Shown in pieces: positions 12,846-23,337 of a DNA stretch of 64,000 nucleotides; within the stretch, counting starts at the first letter, position 1; every line of letters starts with the position of its first letter. Source of the DNA: Usnea hakonensis (taxonomy: Eukaryota; Ascomycota; Lecanoromycetes; Lecanorales; Parmeliaceae). A program made the translations under genes and the position numbers. Location: contig BLJB01000069.1 in NCBI GenBank assembly GCA_013423325.1, positions 62,001 to 126,000 of the forward strand, written 5' to 3'. The notes under the pieces were generated by a model that saw only the letters and a program-made list of their open reading frames with translations, ran no database searches and was not told the DNA's origin.

Positions 12846-15788
12846 ATGGCTTCCCGGGTGACCTCTCCGAGTCCTCCTCGGCGGGAAGGTCACAATGACC
12901 GGCGAGACAGAAAATTAGCATCCAGAAAACTGCGGCAAAAAGTCAGCGATGATTTTGAAGACCGCTGGGGCGACGAGGAATTTGTCGAAGAAGAGGAATT
13001 CGAACAGTCACCAACCAAAAGAGTCCGTGTTAGCGATGGCGCCGCCCCTACTCAATCGTCAGAGGAAGAACTCGACGAGGAGACACGAAGGGAGAGGGAA
13101 ATGGAAAGAGACCAACTGGAAAAGGACGAATTTGCTAGACGGCTGAATCTCAAAGACTCTGAGAAGACGAAGAAACTCGTCGAGGACCGATCATCTACGA
13201 AAGAAGGCAAGGAGACGGCGAGGCGTCGAGCGCTGGCTGAAGATGCAGCAGCGAGACAGGCGGCAATGCCAGACCTGAGGGAAAGGTCAAGGCAAGAATA
13301 TTTGAAGAAACGAGAGGCCGAACGGCTGGCTTTGCTACGGAAACAAGTCACCGACGAAACTGCAGAGCTCCGAAGTAACCCAGATTTGACGAGGAGGGAG
13401 AAAGACGAGTTCGCCAAGAACAGGGAGGTTCTGCGTATTGCGGAAGAAAGGCTTCGGATCGATGACCATAGAGATGGATACACAATGCCCGAAGACTATA
13501 TCACGGAGAAGGGCAAGATCGATAGGAAAAAGAAGGAGGAGGCTCTCTACAAGCGCTATGTGGACAAAGATGAGCACGGTCAAGAGAGATTTGTCACCGA
13601 CCAAGAGGAGTGGGAAAGGGAGCAAACAACGAAGGCGAAGGCTCAGATCTCTCAAACCGAAAGGGTAGATGAGGGCAACTATGACTACGTATTCGATGAT
13701 GCTCAGAAGATCAACTTTGTTATGGACGCTAGGCTGCACAGCGACGCGAAGCCCTTGACAAAAGAGCAAAGAGCGCTGCAGGAACAACTGAAAGCCGCCG
13801 AAGCGAAAGCTTCCTCAATCGAGGATACACGAAAGAGTCTTCCCATCTACACTTTCAGAGACGACCTCCTCAAGGCTATTGGAGAATACCAGGTGCTGAT
13901 CATCGTTGGGGAGACAGGCAGTGGGAAGACAACCCAGATACCTCAGTACCTCCACGAAGCTGGCTATACAAAGGATGGTCTCAAGGTAGGATGCACTCAG
14001 CCTAGGCGAGTGGCTGCTATGAGTGTGGCAGCGCGTGTCGCGGAGGAGATGGGGGTAAAGGTTGGAAACGAGGTGGGCTACTCGATACGCTTTGAGGACG
14101 CCACGTCCGATAAGACGATTCTGAAATACATGACAGATGGTATGCTGCTCAGAGAATTTTTGACCGAGCCGGATCTAGGAGCGTACTCGGCGTTGATGAT
14201 TGATGAAGCCCACGAAAGGACGCTACACACGGATATTCTCTTCGGGCTTGTCAAAGACATTGCAAGATTCAGGCCAGAGCTGAAGCTTCTCATCTCTTCC
14301 GCGACCATGGATGCGCAGAAGTTTGCCAAATATTTCGACGACGCCCCAATATTCAATATACCTGGGCGAAGATATCCCGTCGACATCCATTATACGCCCC
14401 AACCAGAAGCCAACTACCTCGCTGCCGCCGTCACTACCATTTTTCAGATTCACATCACACAACCCAGAGGAGACATTTTGGTGTTCTTGACTGGCCAGGA
14501 AGAGATTGAGGCGGCGGAGCTGAATCTGCAGGAGACTGCGAGAAAGCTGGGGTCGAAGGTACCTGAAATGATCATATGTCCAATCTACGCCAATCTCCCA
14601 TCCGAACTACAAAGTAAAATATTTGAGCCGACGCCTCCCAAAGCCAGAAAGGTCGTTCTTGCCACTAATATTGCAGAGACCAGTCTAACGATTGACGGGA
14701 TTGTCTACGTGATAGATCCGGGCTTCGTGAAGGAGAACGTTTATAACGCGAAAACCGGTATGGAATCACTGGTGGTCACTCCCTGCTCCCGGGCCTCTGC
14801 AAATCAAAGGTCTGGCAGAGCTGGGCGAGTCGCTCCAGGAAAATGCTTTCGCCTTTATACCAAATTTGCTTTCCACAACGAGCTTGACGACTCGACCATG
14901 CCTGAGATTCAACGGACGAATCTCAACAGCGTGGTGCTTTTGCTAAAGTCTCTCGGCATCAACAATCTCATGGAGTTCGATTTCATGGACGCTCCACCCG
15001 CTGAAACGCTCATCCGTGCCCTCGAGAACCTCTATGCCCTCGGCGCCTTGAACGACAAGGGTGCCTTGACGAAGCTCGGGCGTCAGATGGCCGAATTCCC
15101 GACAGATCCCATGCTCGCCCGTTCCATCCTCGCGGCCGACAAGCAGGGATGCGTCGAAGAAGTGCTCTCCATCATCGCCATGCTCGGCGAATCCGCATCC
15201 CTCTTCTACCGGCCCAAAGACAAGAAGATGCTAGCCGACAGCGCCCGCGCCCGCTTCACCATCAAAGAAGGCGGCGATCACTTCTCCTTACTCAACATCT
15301 GGAACCAATGGGTCGACAGCGACTTCAGCTACGTCTGGGCGCGCGAGAACTTCCTCCAGCAACGAAGCCTGACCCGCGCTCGGGACGTTCGCGATCAACT
15401 AGCCAAGCTCTGCGACAGAGTCGAAGTCACCATCACCACCGTGGGCGCTCAAGATCTCGTCCCCGTTCAGAAATCGCTCACGGCGGGGTTTTTCCCCAAC
15501 GCGGCGCGCCTGCAGAAAGGCGGCGACAGCTACCGCACCGTCAAGAACGGCATGACGACGTACCTCCATCCCAGCAGCACGCTGTTCGAGGTGAATCCGA
15601 AGTGGATCATCTTCTACGAACTCGTGCTCACGTCGCGGGAGTACATGAGAGGCAACCTGCCGATACAGCCCGAGTGGCTGGCGGAAGCGGCACCGCACTA
15701 CCACAAAAAGAAGGATTTGGACGTGTTGGGGACGGACAGGAAGATGCCGAAAGGGCAAGGGGCCGCAGGCGCAAAGAGTAAGATATAG
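12846..15788 (+). CDS. PRP2: PRP2/DHX16-type DEAH-box spliceosomal RNA helicase
   Basis: ATP-dependent helicase that remodels the activated spliceosome before the first splicing step. A single exon encodes 980 residues from the ATG at 12846. The N-terminal third is charged and helical (many KEE/RRE runs), as in Prp2/Cdc28. The helicase core is complete: GETGSGKT (motif I, about residue 355), TQPRRVAA (Ia), DEAH (II, about 453), SAT (III), TNIAETSLTIDG (V) and QRSGRAGR (VI), followed by the winged-helix, ratchet and OB regions with YHKKKD close to the C-terminus. The long KSLPIYTFRDDLLKAI linker and core sequence point to the Prp2/DHX16 branch instead of Prp22, Prp16 or Prp43. An in-frame ATG 117 bp upstream is less likely as the start because that extension lacks family likeness. 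Its stop is about 100 bp from that of the convergent downstream gene. Confidence 0.93.
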   Translation: MASRVTSPSPPRREGHNDRRDRKLASRKLRQKVSDDFEDRWGDEEFVEEEEFEQSPTKRVRVSDGAAPTQSSEEELDEETRREREMERDQLEKDEFARRLNLKDSEKTKKLVEDRSSTKEGKETARRRALAEDAAARQAAMPDLRERSRQEYLKKREAERLALLRKQVTDETAELRSNPDLTRREKDEFAKNREVLRIAEERLRIDDHRDGYTMPEDYITEKGKIDRKKKEEALYKRYVDKDEHGQERFVTDQEEWEREQTTKAKAQISQTERVDEGNYDYVFDDAQKINFVMDARLHSDAKPLTKEQRALQEQLKAAEAKASSIEDTRKSLPIYTFRDDLLKAIGEYQVLIIVGETGSGKTTQIPQYLHEAGYTKDGLKVGCTQPRRVAAMSVAARVAEEMGVKVGNEVGYSIRFEDATSDKTILKYMTDGMLLREFLTEPDLGAYSALMIDEAHERTLHTDILFGLVKDIARFRPELKLLISSATMDAQKFAKYFDDAPIFNIPGRRYPVDIHYTPQPEANYLAAAVTTIFQIHITQPRGDILVFLTGQEEIEAAELNLQETARKLGSKVPEMIICPIYANLPSELQSKIFEPTPPKARKVVLATNIAETSLTIDGIVYVIDPGFVKENVYNAKTGMESLVVTPCSRASANQRSGRAGRVAPGKCFRLYTKFAFHNELDDSTMPEIQRTNLNSVVLLLKSLGINNLMEFDFMDAPPAETLIRALENLYALGALNDKGALTKLGRQMAEFPTDPMLARSILAADKQGCVEEVLSIIAMLGESASLFYRPKDKKMLADSARARFTIKEGGDHFSLLNIWNQWVDSDFSYVWARENFLQQRSLTRARDVRDQLAKLCDRVEVTITTVGAQDLVPVQKSLTAGFFPNAARLQKGGDSYRTVKNGMTTYLHPSSTLFEVNPKWIIFYELVLTSREYMRGNLPIQPEWLAEAAPHYHKKKDLDVLGTDRKMPKGQGAAGAKSKI

Positions 15789-15889
15789 CTTCGAATGACA
15801 GCAATCAAAAAACCAAACAAAACCAAACAAAAAACCCTTTCCAAAAATTCCTCCGTTCCTCAGAGATACTTTTCCTCCCCTCCTACCCC

Positions 15890-16594
15890 TTATCGCACAG
15901 GACTAGCCACAGAGCTCAACTCGGCCTGCGGCGTCCCCAGCAACTCATCGATCCTCCCCTCCCCACCCATCTCATGCCGCGGCTGCTCCCCCCAGCCCGC
16001 CTGCCTCCCATATTCCTGTTGTCCGCCCATCATCTCCGGCGTTCCAAACGGCGTTTCCCGGTTCCTCCTTGCCATCCCCATGCCCAATCCCCGGGCCTTG
16101 GCCACACAGACCCAAGACAGCGCCACGACCACCACCGCACCCACCGCAACCCCAACACCAATCCCCGCCTTCGCACCCGCGCTCAACCCCTCATGACTCG
16201 CACTCGGTGTCGCCGGTCCCGTCGCCGTCGCCGTCCCCCCCGTTACCGCAGCCGCCTTCCCCGCCGTCGCGCTCGCCGTCTTGGCCGCCGCCAATGACGA
16301 CAAAGACGACGTCGACGTCGTCGTCATCATCGAAGAAGAAGTCGTCACCCCCGTCCCCGTCGCGGCCACCGCCATCCCAACCGACGCCGTCGCCGCAAGA
16401 CCCCACGTCTGCGCCGCGGCGGCATTGTTGTGCGCGAGGGCGAACTCGGGGCTCTGGCCGCGGGGCCCGCAGTCGGCGGAGTCGTGGCAGTAGAGGGTCA
16501 TGTGGCAGGATTGGTTGAAGGCGGGGGAGTAGGGGAAGGATTGGGGGTCCGTGCCGTTTGCGGTTACGTTTGCGGTGTAGACTGTTGTGGGGAA

Positions 16595-16643
<49 letters not shown>

Positions 16644-16941
16644 CAGTTGATGATGGGGGTGATGAGGAAGGAAGGAAGGAAGAGAGGGAGGGAGGCCCAC
16701 CAGTATAATAACTCCCCTCGCTCGCGCACCACAGCGTCAGCGACGGCGCCGTGAAGTTCGATTCCCAGCTGAAATACACGACATCGTTGTAATTATAGGT
16801 TAAAACCCGCGAGGAGCTGGGGGGTGGGTAGAGCCAGGTTACGTCGGCTGCTGTGGGGGTGGTGAGGAGGGAGAGGGAGAGGGAGAGGGAGAGGATGAGG
16901 GAGAGGAGGGGGGTGGAGGGGGAGAGGGAGAGGGGGTTCAT
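15890..16941 (-). CDS. Single-pass membrane protein, fungal receptor-like or wall-sensor type
   Basis: Two exons on the minus strand, 16941-16701 and 16581-15890, give about 310 residues. The first 32 residues form a very hydrophobic Leu/Ser signal peptide. A small extracellular domain follows (VTWLYPPPSS, NDVVYFSWESNF, LTLWC...SCHMTLYC with N-glycosylation sites), then a Ser/Thr/Ala-rich stalk, one membrane helix (GIGVGVAVGAVVVVALSWVC) and a roughly 70-residue cytoplasmic tail. This layout is common in filamentous fungi among uncharacterised wall-sensor-like proteins. The 119-bp intron (16582-16700) carries a run of 48 C on the coding strand next to its acceptor, so the intron length in this assembly is doubtful. 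Function unknown; topology is well supported. Confidence 0.75.
16595..16642. repeat. Uninterrupted 48-bp poly-G tract
   Basis: Forty-eight consecutive G on the plus strand, inside the intron of the minus-strand membrane protein gene, where it reads as a polypyrimidine (C) tract just before the acceptor. Exact length is unreliable in any assembly. Confidence 0.95.
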
Positions 16942-17601
16942 GATTGGTGTGGAGGGGTAGTGGATGGGTGGTGGATGGGTGGTGGATGGGTGGTATGGAA
17001 GAGGGGGTGATGGGGTGTGTGTGAGAAAATCGAAAGAGAGAGAGAGAGAAAGAAATCAGATCTTTCCAAAAAAAAAAAGAATTGCCAAGTAAAAGAGAGA
17101 AAAAGACCTCTCACGGCCCCTCTTAGTCCCAGCCCTAGCCCAAGATACGAAACAACGACCTGCGTACAAACACCAGCCTAAAAATCCTCCCGGAAACAAC
17201 ACAATGCTCAACGTTGCACCGAGTTAACACTTCCGATCTTCGCACAGCCACCCCCCGGCTCACACTCAGCCGGGCGGGAGGATCGGAACTAAGGTAGGTA
17301 AGTAAGCGTTGCCAAGAAAATACGGAGCTCCAAGTAAGGTAAGTCGAGGGAGGGGAGGGTTGCTGCGCCTTGGTGTTAGTTGGCTTTGTTTAATGTAAGT
17401 AGGAATGGATGGATGTTTTGGGTTTGGGTTTGGTTTTTGGGTTTTGGTGGTGTTTGGTCGGGCGGATTGTTTATATCACTGCACTCGTTTTGATGAAAAG
17501 GACGTCAGCGCCAGAAAAAAAGCACCCCAAAAAGATATTGCTAGATCTTCGATCTTGAGATATATATCCTAAGAGCATTATTCAGGTCCGAGCTATAGCT
17601 G
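16942..17601. other. Low-complexity intergenic region
   Basis: About 660 bp without a recognisable gene. It contains short tandem units of the type TGGATGGGTGG at about 16970-16995, GA-rich runs near 17035-17060 and G/T-rich sequence near 17420-17460. The strong purine bias of the plus strand starts inside the neighbouring gene. Confidence 0.7.
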
Positions 17602-18884
17602 TTAGATTAACGAGATCCAGCGACGAGAACGGGAATGGTCGGTTTGCGATTTCCATCTGCATGTTCCGCTCCGCGCCTGGAGTGGTGTGATCCAAATCAG
17701 CCCTCTTGATCTCAGGAAACAGGAGTCGAGTACGCAAAAGGGAAATGGCAACCGACCGAGACCGGTAAATCTCCCTCCCTTCTGCGCCCGGACACACATA
17801 GCAGTCAGCGCGACGGTGGCCTCCCATATATTATACCATGATTCACGAGCCTCGCGGTCTTCGTCGCTGGAGATCTTGATCGCGCATCCCTCGTCCGCTT
17901 GAGGAATCTGAACGTTAGCAGAGACTTCTCGAATCAACTAGCACTGCTCGTTTGGGGAGAGGGCTAACTTGATATTAACTCGTATGGTATCTCTTCTTCA
18001 ACTCTAATATCCACCTGACGATCACCCCACAATAGCTGCTTGCCATCGGCATTCATTCCCCGTTCGATGATTGCACAAGACTCGCGGTTGAAAGATACGG
18101 TGGAACTATTACACTCGGCCCTCGGTACTTGTGACGATAGCGATACGGCGAGGTGATTATCTCCTCCTAGTCTAATTCTTAGCTTTTCTCACATCCTGCA
18201 CGTGCTTTCCTCCTGTTGTACTGACCGATGTTGATTGCGATCCCGCCTGACCTCGGCGCACACCGCTCAATTAGTACATACGCCGCCTCTGAGATTTGGG
18301 TCACGGTCGCTCTCGCTATATTGTGTGGTGAAATGAGGTTGGAGTCAATGGCACATTTGCCCTGGCCTTTCTGAAAATCAGCGATGTTGAGTTCCAGCTG
18401 CGCCAGCCATGCGCCAATGGGAGAGACGCTATGCAGGGGTTGACATACTTCCTAACGCTCTTAGCGGTAATGCAATTTCGTGAGGAAATCCACTGCGTCG
18501 CCATGCAAAGCGTTTGATTGTATGATCCGTTCTCGGTATATAATTGTACGCATCTTTGCAGTCTTGATAATTCAATCGACGGCCGAAGCGGACGTCGCAT
18601 TGTACGCCTATTACATTACCGCTTGGTGTTGTCAGCCAGGTTGTGGGCTTCTCGGCGATCAGGCCTAGAGCTTGGAGAGCTGAACTATTGGCTGCTAGAG
18701 AGGGTGGACGAGTAGGAATGAGTGAACTATTCGACCAGGACGTGGACTGATTTGACAAAGAGAAAAGCTCGAATGAGCTCGAAGAAGCGTCTGAGATGGT
18801 AGCGATGGAATCTTGCGAAGCTAGATTCAATGCCGAAGTGCCTAAGATGAACCCGCTAGTGAATACAACAGAAAATAAATGCAT
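17602..18884 (-). CDS. Secreted fungal protein with paired Cys-containing modules
   Basis: An uncharacterised secreted protein assembled from minus-strand exons: about 18884-18449, 18366-18226, 18166-17969 and 17927-17602. It opens with a signal peptide (MHLFSVVFTSGFILGTSAL). Module 1 reads CDVRFGRRLNYQDCKDA, LPLRALG-S-QGKCAID, ISEAAYVLIERCA and GGIAINIGGDNHLAV. Module 2 repeats the plan with AECNSSTVSFNRESC, IPYELIS, EGCAIKI, WYNIWEATVALTAMCV and GRFTGLG. The Cys pattern and the GG-I-A-NIGGD end are typical of a fungal family that I recognise by pattern but cannot name. The first acceptor (AAAG) and the last 41-bp intron are the weakest calls, and the extreme C-terminus after FTGLG may include another intron reaching about 17582. 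Role unknown; effector-like or wall-associated are only possibilities. Confidence 0.6.
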
Positions 18885-19608
18885 CGTCGGAGATTGGAAG
18901 CTGTTAAGGAAACGACTCCAAGAGAATTGGAGAAATTGGACAAGAAAAATCATATCATGTTCGTTGGTTCCGTACTTTAACGGTACTCATTTACCGCCTT
19001 CGCGACTTCAGCGCGGCTGAAACCGTCGACTTGTTAGTTGAAAAAGCGGATATAGAGAAAGATGCGCAGAGTTGGTCTGCCGAGCGCGGGGAAACCTGCA
19101 AATCGCGTGGTTGAGAACACGATGTAGATTTGTGTCTAAGTCGGAATCTGCGGGTTGAGAGCAATGTTCTTTTCGCGTCTACCGTGATTCTCCTCTTTTC
19201 GGTGAGTACAACAGATTCGGACTATCCGACGGCTTTACCACAAGCCTTGTGTCGTTATTATCAATCGACCTCCGGTCAGAGAAGGCTGTCGATTGCTCAA
19301 AAATCTTTGGCGTGATGCTTAAGGTCGGCAACGCTGCTCGGATGCAAGCTGAAAATTTCCGATGGTGCCTAGATCGTGAACTATTTCATCAAACAGTTTC
19401 AGTATTGATCTAATTTTAGAGCCCCTGCGGCTCTGCGCATCATGCAAGTCTTTCAGGCAGTTAGTGCATCGTTGACGGTAAAAAGCGCTATAGTTGAGAA
19501 GTCGATAAGCAAAGGGAAAAGGCGAGCATTCGTTGCGCATATATAGCCAGTCTCAATGCTAAGCCTTATCCTTCTGGGACAGAAATGTGGTTTCAACATC
19601 ATATTTAT
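18885..19608. other. Intergenic region, nothing recognised
   Basis: About 720 bp between the 5' end of the secreted protein gene and the 3' end of the ABM-type gene. Only short, family-less open frames occur on either strand. Confidence 0.6.
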
Positions 19609-20089
19609 TTATGTTGTACTCTCCAACTCATTGAAGCGCCTAATATCCATCGGCTTCTCAAGCAATGGCTCGACGTATGGATTGAATGTCTTCCAGTACG
19701 GATTCTGCGACACGGGTTTAGTACAGCAAAGGTTCTTTTCAAGAGGATGCCTCGTTCATCATGACAGCCAAACCCTAGCGTACCTCGAGATGATATTTCT
19801 GGCTCTGCATCCGGCACTGCATTAGTACGTTTGCATCCGCCATGCTCGCCGACTTGAAGGCAGCTGTGAGAATCAGGGGGGAAAAAAGAAGATTGCGTAC
19901 ACTTTCATGCTCGAAGCGCTCTACGATGGTAAAAGCTCGCTTGTCTTGATGGTCTTGCATCACGAACCAAGCGATTGTCTCCCTATCTTTGCAGTAGACA
20001 TCGCTAGCTTCGAGGAGCTTGTTGTGCAATTTGGAGATAGACTCGGCCGAGTCCTTGGCGTAAAGGTGAACCACGATAGTGTAGACCAT
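19609..20089 (-). CDS. Small ABM-type (dimeric alpha/beta barrel) protein
   Basis: Three exons on the minus strand, 20089-19901, 19804-19784 and 19704-19609, encode 101 residues. The sequence (MVYTIVVHLYAK, ETIAWFVMQDH, FTIVERFEHE-SSQKYHLE-NPYW, FNPYVEPLLEKPMDIRRF) matches fungal proteins of the antibiotic biosynthesis monooxygenase (ABM) fold, small dimeric ferredoxin-like barrels, some of which oxidise aromatic substrates without cofactor. The middle exon is only 21 nt and codes SQKYHLE; both flanking introns (96 and 79 bp) have GT-AG ends and the first has a TACTAAT branch site. The frame stays open upstream to an ATG at 20353, which would add 88 residues with a hydrophobic stretch; that is more likely leader, because the family begins at MVYTI. 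Substrate unknown. Confidence 0.75.
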
Positions 20090-20964
20090 ATTGGATCTCA
20101 GATGATTTTCAGAAATGTGTTGTTGTTGTTGTGGCACCAGTGGTCGAGGGTGTGGCGGAAGGTGGGATGGAGCGGATTTGCTCAAGGCTTTAGCTACTTT
20201 AGGTATGGTACCCAGCCCTACAGCATCCCACCAGCCAAATGCCCAAAGACAAAAAGTCAGGAGCGTGCAGAGACTGCAATGGATGTTACAACGATGACCG
20301 AATGTAGCTGTCGATCCAAAACACTGGAGCCCTTTTGCAAGGGAGAACTTCATTCTGCCACACAGACTCTAACATGAACAATTCTCACACAATCCCGTGC
20401 GCACTCACATGTACTCAGCAATCTAAGCGATTTGTCCAGGTTTGATGTCATGCATTGCGTACGCAGGAACGGATTGAGCGTACGGATAGGCATGACGAGA
20501 TTGCGAGGAGATTGAGCTGTTTCGAGCCTCGCTGGGCGATGTCAGGTGTAATTGCGATCTTTCCATGCCAACTGATCGAGCAGAATGGAGTGATTGCTAC
20601 GTGCACTGCGAAGGAGCTTTTGGGATTGACTTTGCCGAATTGGAATCAGAGTGAAGGGAGGTTGACGGTGATAGGCAAAGACCGCACTCGAGTACAGGTA
20701 GATAGATCGCTCCTTCCACGCAATTTTGAAGTGTAGTTGTATATTTCGTGAAAGGGGAAACGAACCGAGAGCGAGCTGATCATACTGCAAGCCAGTAACG
20801 GAAAATGAAACATACGTCAGTCAATGAGGACGGTATCAAATCATGAAATCAATACTGCATTCGTCATCCAAGGGACCGCTGCCTATTGTGTCCGGCTACC
20901 CACCAAGTCATCCTAATCCCCCAAAAACACCGCTTCGCTAAAAGAGTGCGCTGAAGTCAAGTCA
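20090..20964. other. Intergenic region, nothing recognised
   Basis: About 875 bp between the ABM-type gene (5' end) and the VPS62-like gene (3' end). A short GTT repeat lies near 20117-20130. No coding sequence with family support was found. Confidence 0.55.
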
Positions 20965-22478
20965 TCAATCGTCCCCATCTCCCGGTAAATCCGGAGGTCT
21001 CAACTCCGGATCAGGCCAATCATCGCCCTCGCCCAGTCCAGGCCAGATTCTGACCGCGCCAGCATCGAGCTCATCTTTGATATCGCACGGATCGCTGTAG
21101 CGACCTTGGCATACTTTTCGTCTTCCCAAGTTCTTGAATCTTGGGCCAAGTGGACCGTTGACATAATGGTACTCTCCGGCGAAGCCGTACTGTCTTGAAT
21201 CACTCAGAGGATAGAACTTGTCGCCCCATTTTCCTGCAAAATAAAACCATTGGGTCGGAGCATGGGGTGTTCGGTTGGAAGCGCGCAAATCGTCGGTGAC
21301 ATGATTGTACGTGTATGTGAGTGAGTTGAGAGTAGGATCCCAAAGCGGGCCGCGATCTGTTTGGTCGTGGAGGATTCCGAGAGGGAGGATATAAGGGTGT
21401 GCTCCTGACGTTGCATACATTGCATGGGTGCCAACTGCAGAATACACAACAGGCTATAGCACATTAGCGCAGAGTCGCTGAGGGATTATTTCATGCTTAC
21501 CCTTTTCCCAATTTTCTCGACCGCGGAGTAGCTATACGCCGACCCAAAGAAATGTTCACTGACGAATACGATCTTTGGCTTCCCGTGTTGAAATCGCACA
21601 AGAGTGTGCTCCCAATCACCAATGTGATTGCCAAATCTGACGTTGAAAACGACGTTGCCAAGGTTGTAACTGTAAAAGAAGAACCAGAAAGCATCCACGA
21701 TCCCGTCGCCCTTGTTGATGGTCACCAGAACAGCGGGAGCATCACTGTGCCCTCCTCGACTCAATGTTCTAAACTTTGAGCTAGTAGCTTGAGAGTCGGA
21801 GCCAGAATCCTTCGAATCGTCCGTGTAATCATCAGGTATGTTGACCTGCCCTCCGAGCCAATCTGGTCGATCCTCAACGTTGTCATTGCTAGTCAAAAAG
21901 ACATCGCGGCCTTTCTCAAAGCGATTTAGTTGGTCCAGGTTTGATAAGTTCAACGGTGGTAGCCCTTCTATAGGTGTATAATTCAGCTCGGGTGTGACAT
22001 GAAGCAAATGGTCCTTTATATCGCAAGGCCAGAATTGCTCTTCTGAGTACAGATGAACTAACGGCGCGTATTCGAGGACGTATTGAGGGATCTCATGTTT
22101 GAAGTGAGACTTGTTGGCCGGGTCTTCAGCCTTTGACTTGTCATCGACAATCGAAAGCTCATGCCAGCCCAGATGGGAGCTGCAAACTGTCAACCAGGTG
22201 CCGACCCGACCTTCGAACCATGTAGAAATGATCGGAACGGTATGAAAACCCATAAAGAGGAAGGCTACGGTGGCAAAGCCCCAAAAAAGTAGTGATTTCA
22301 CAGATGTCCTGCGATTCTTTATTTGCACATCCTGACAATGGCGAACTAACGGTAAAGAATGTAGTGAAACTCTCTTGACATTGACGTTTTCTTTCTCCAA
22401 AGCTACACGCGCGACCTTTGGTGGTACCTTCTCGTCTTGACCAAGCCCACCCTCCAGTGATCGGGGCGAACACTCCAT
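20965..22478 (-). CDS. VPS62: VPS62-family protein (DUF946 type)
   Basis: Two exons on the minus strand, 22478-21501 and 21453-20965, encode 488 residues. After a cytoplasmic N-terminus and one membrane segment (LLFWGFATVAFLFMGFHTV) the protein shows the Vps62 pattern: YVLEYAPLVHLYSEEQFWPCDI, FWFFFYSYNLG, GNHIGDWEHTLVRF, PVVYSAVGTHAMYATSG and GPLWDPTLNSL. Yeast VPS62 is linked to vacuolar protein sorting, but its biochemistry is unknown. The 47-bp intron falls between GKR and PVVYSAVGTHA. The start at 22478 is the first in-frame ATG; earlier codons in the frame lack an ATG. The stretch of about 100 residues between the membrane segment and the conserved core is acidic and variable. Family call firm, gene symbol by homology only. 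Confidence 0.85.
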
Positions 22479-23337
22479 AGCAGCGTTTCTCCTTTCGTCG
22501 ATTTCCGAGAGCACGAGGATCACTCCTGTTACAATACAATGCAGATTGTGCAAACCCGTCGAGGACCGTTCATGTTAACGCACTGCGACACCGAGGATGA
22601 TTGACTTGGAATCTATAAGACGAGAGAATGTCAGCGAGTGCAAGTATGATGGCAGATGAGATCAGTTATTTCTGACCAGCAGAGCACAACGGGGAACTGT
22701 AGCAAGTAGTCGGCCTGACCAGCGACAGTGATGCGATTATCGTCTGTGATTGGATGCTTATGCAACATGTGGCCAATATGCCTGGTAGTGGCGAAGGGCA
22801 ATAGGAAACGGGCGAATACTTACGGCCTCCACTAAGAAATGCTTGAAAGAGTTGCTATACAGTATGTTTCTGTAGCTCATGACAAGTAGGAATGTGGCAG
22901 ATGAGCATGCTGAAAGAAAGTATCTCGAGTATTGCCTCTCGATAAATGATGCTGCCACTCAAACATATAAAGGGCTAAGCTTTTGAGGCTTGCAGATCAT
23001 CCGGACTCCGGAGGTTCCTGGTCCAAGATCTTGGGAATTTTCGGAATTAAAAGTGATCCCACATGGTACCCTTGTCTCTACCTTAGAGTACAGCATCTCT
23101 GAAGTCAATCGTGAACCTAAATCTTCTATTGCTATTCAATCCTATGGACATGCTCAACATGGCCTCTATCTAAGAGCTACGGCAGACTTTCGTATTTACA
23201 AGATGAATCCCCGAACTGCAAGACGACTTATTGTGCTGGATGGTGGTGGCAGCTTTCCTACTTAACAACTTATTCACTGTACATTCTTTTTGCCAAGGGC
23301 CGAGCAAGTCTCCGTTATTTCTTTTACTGCAATTGCT
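22479..23337. other. Divergent promoter region VPS62-like / TFIIIC subunit
   Basis: About 860 bp between two divergently transcribed genes. It must contain both promoters. Small open frames (for example at 22990-23265) have no recognisable family. Confidence 0.55.

Noticed and set aside
15149..15781. Arg/His-rich frame overlapping PRP2
   Set aside because: An artefact of high-GC codon use in the 3' half of PRP2; no domain.
16069..16700. Pro- and Gly-rich frames opposite the membrane protein gene
   Set aside because: Low-complexity shadows produced by the homopolymer and the Ser/Thr stalk coding sequence.
20090..20353. 88-residue N-terminal extension of the ABM-type protein
   Set aside because: The family starts at MVYTI and the extension has no organelle signal I could support.
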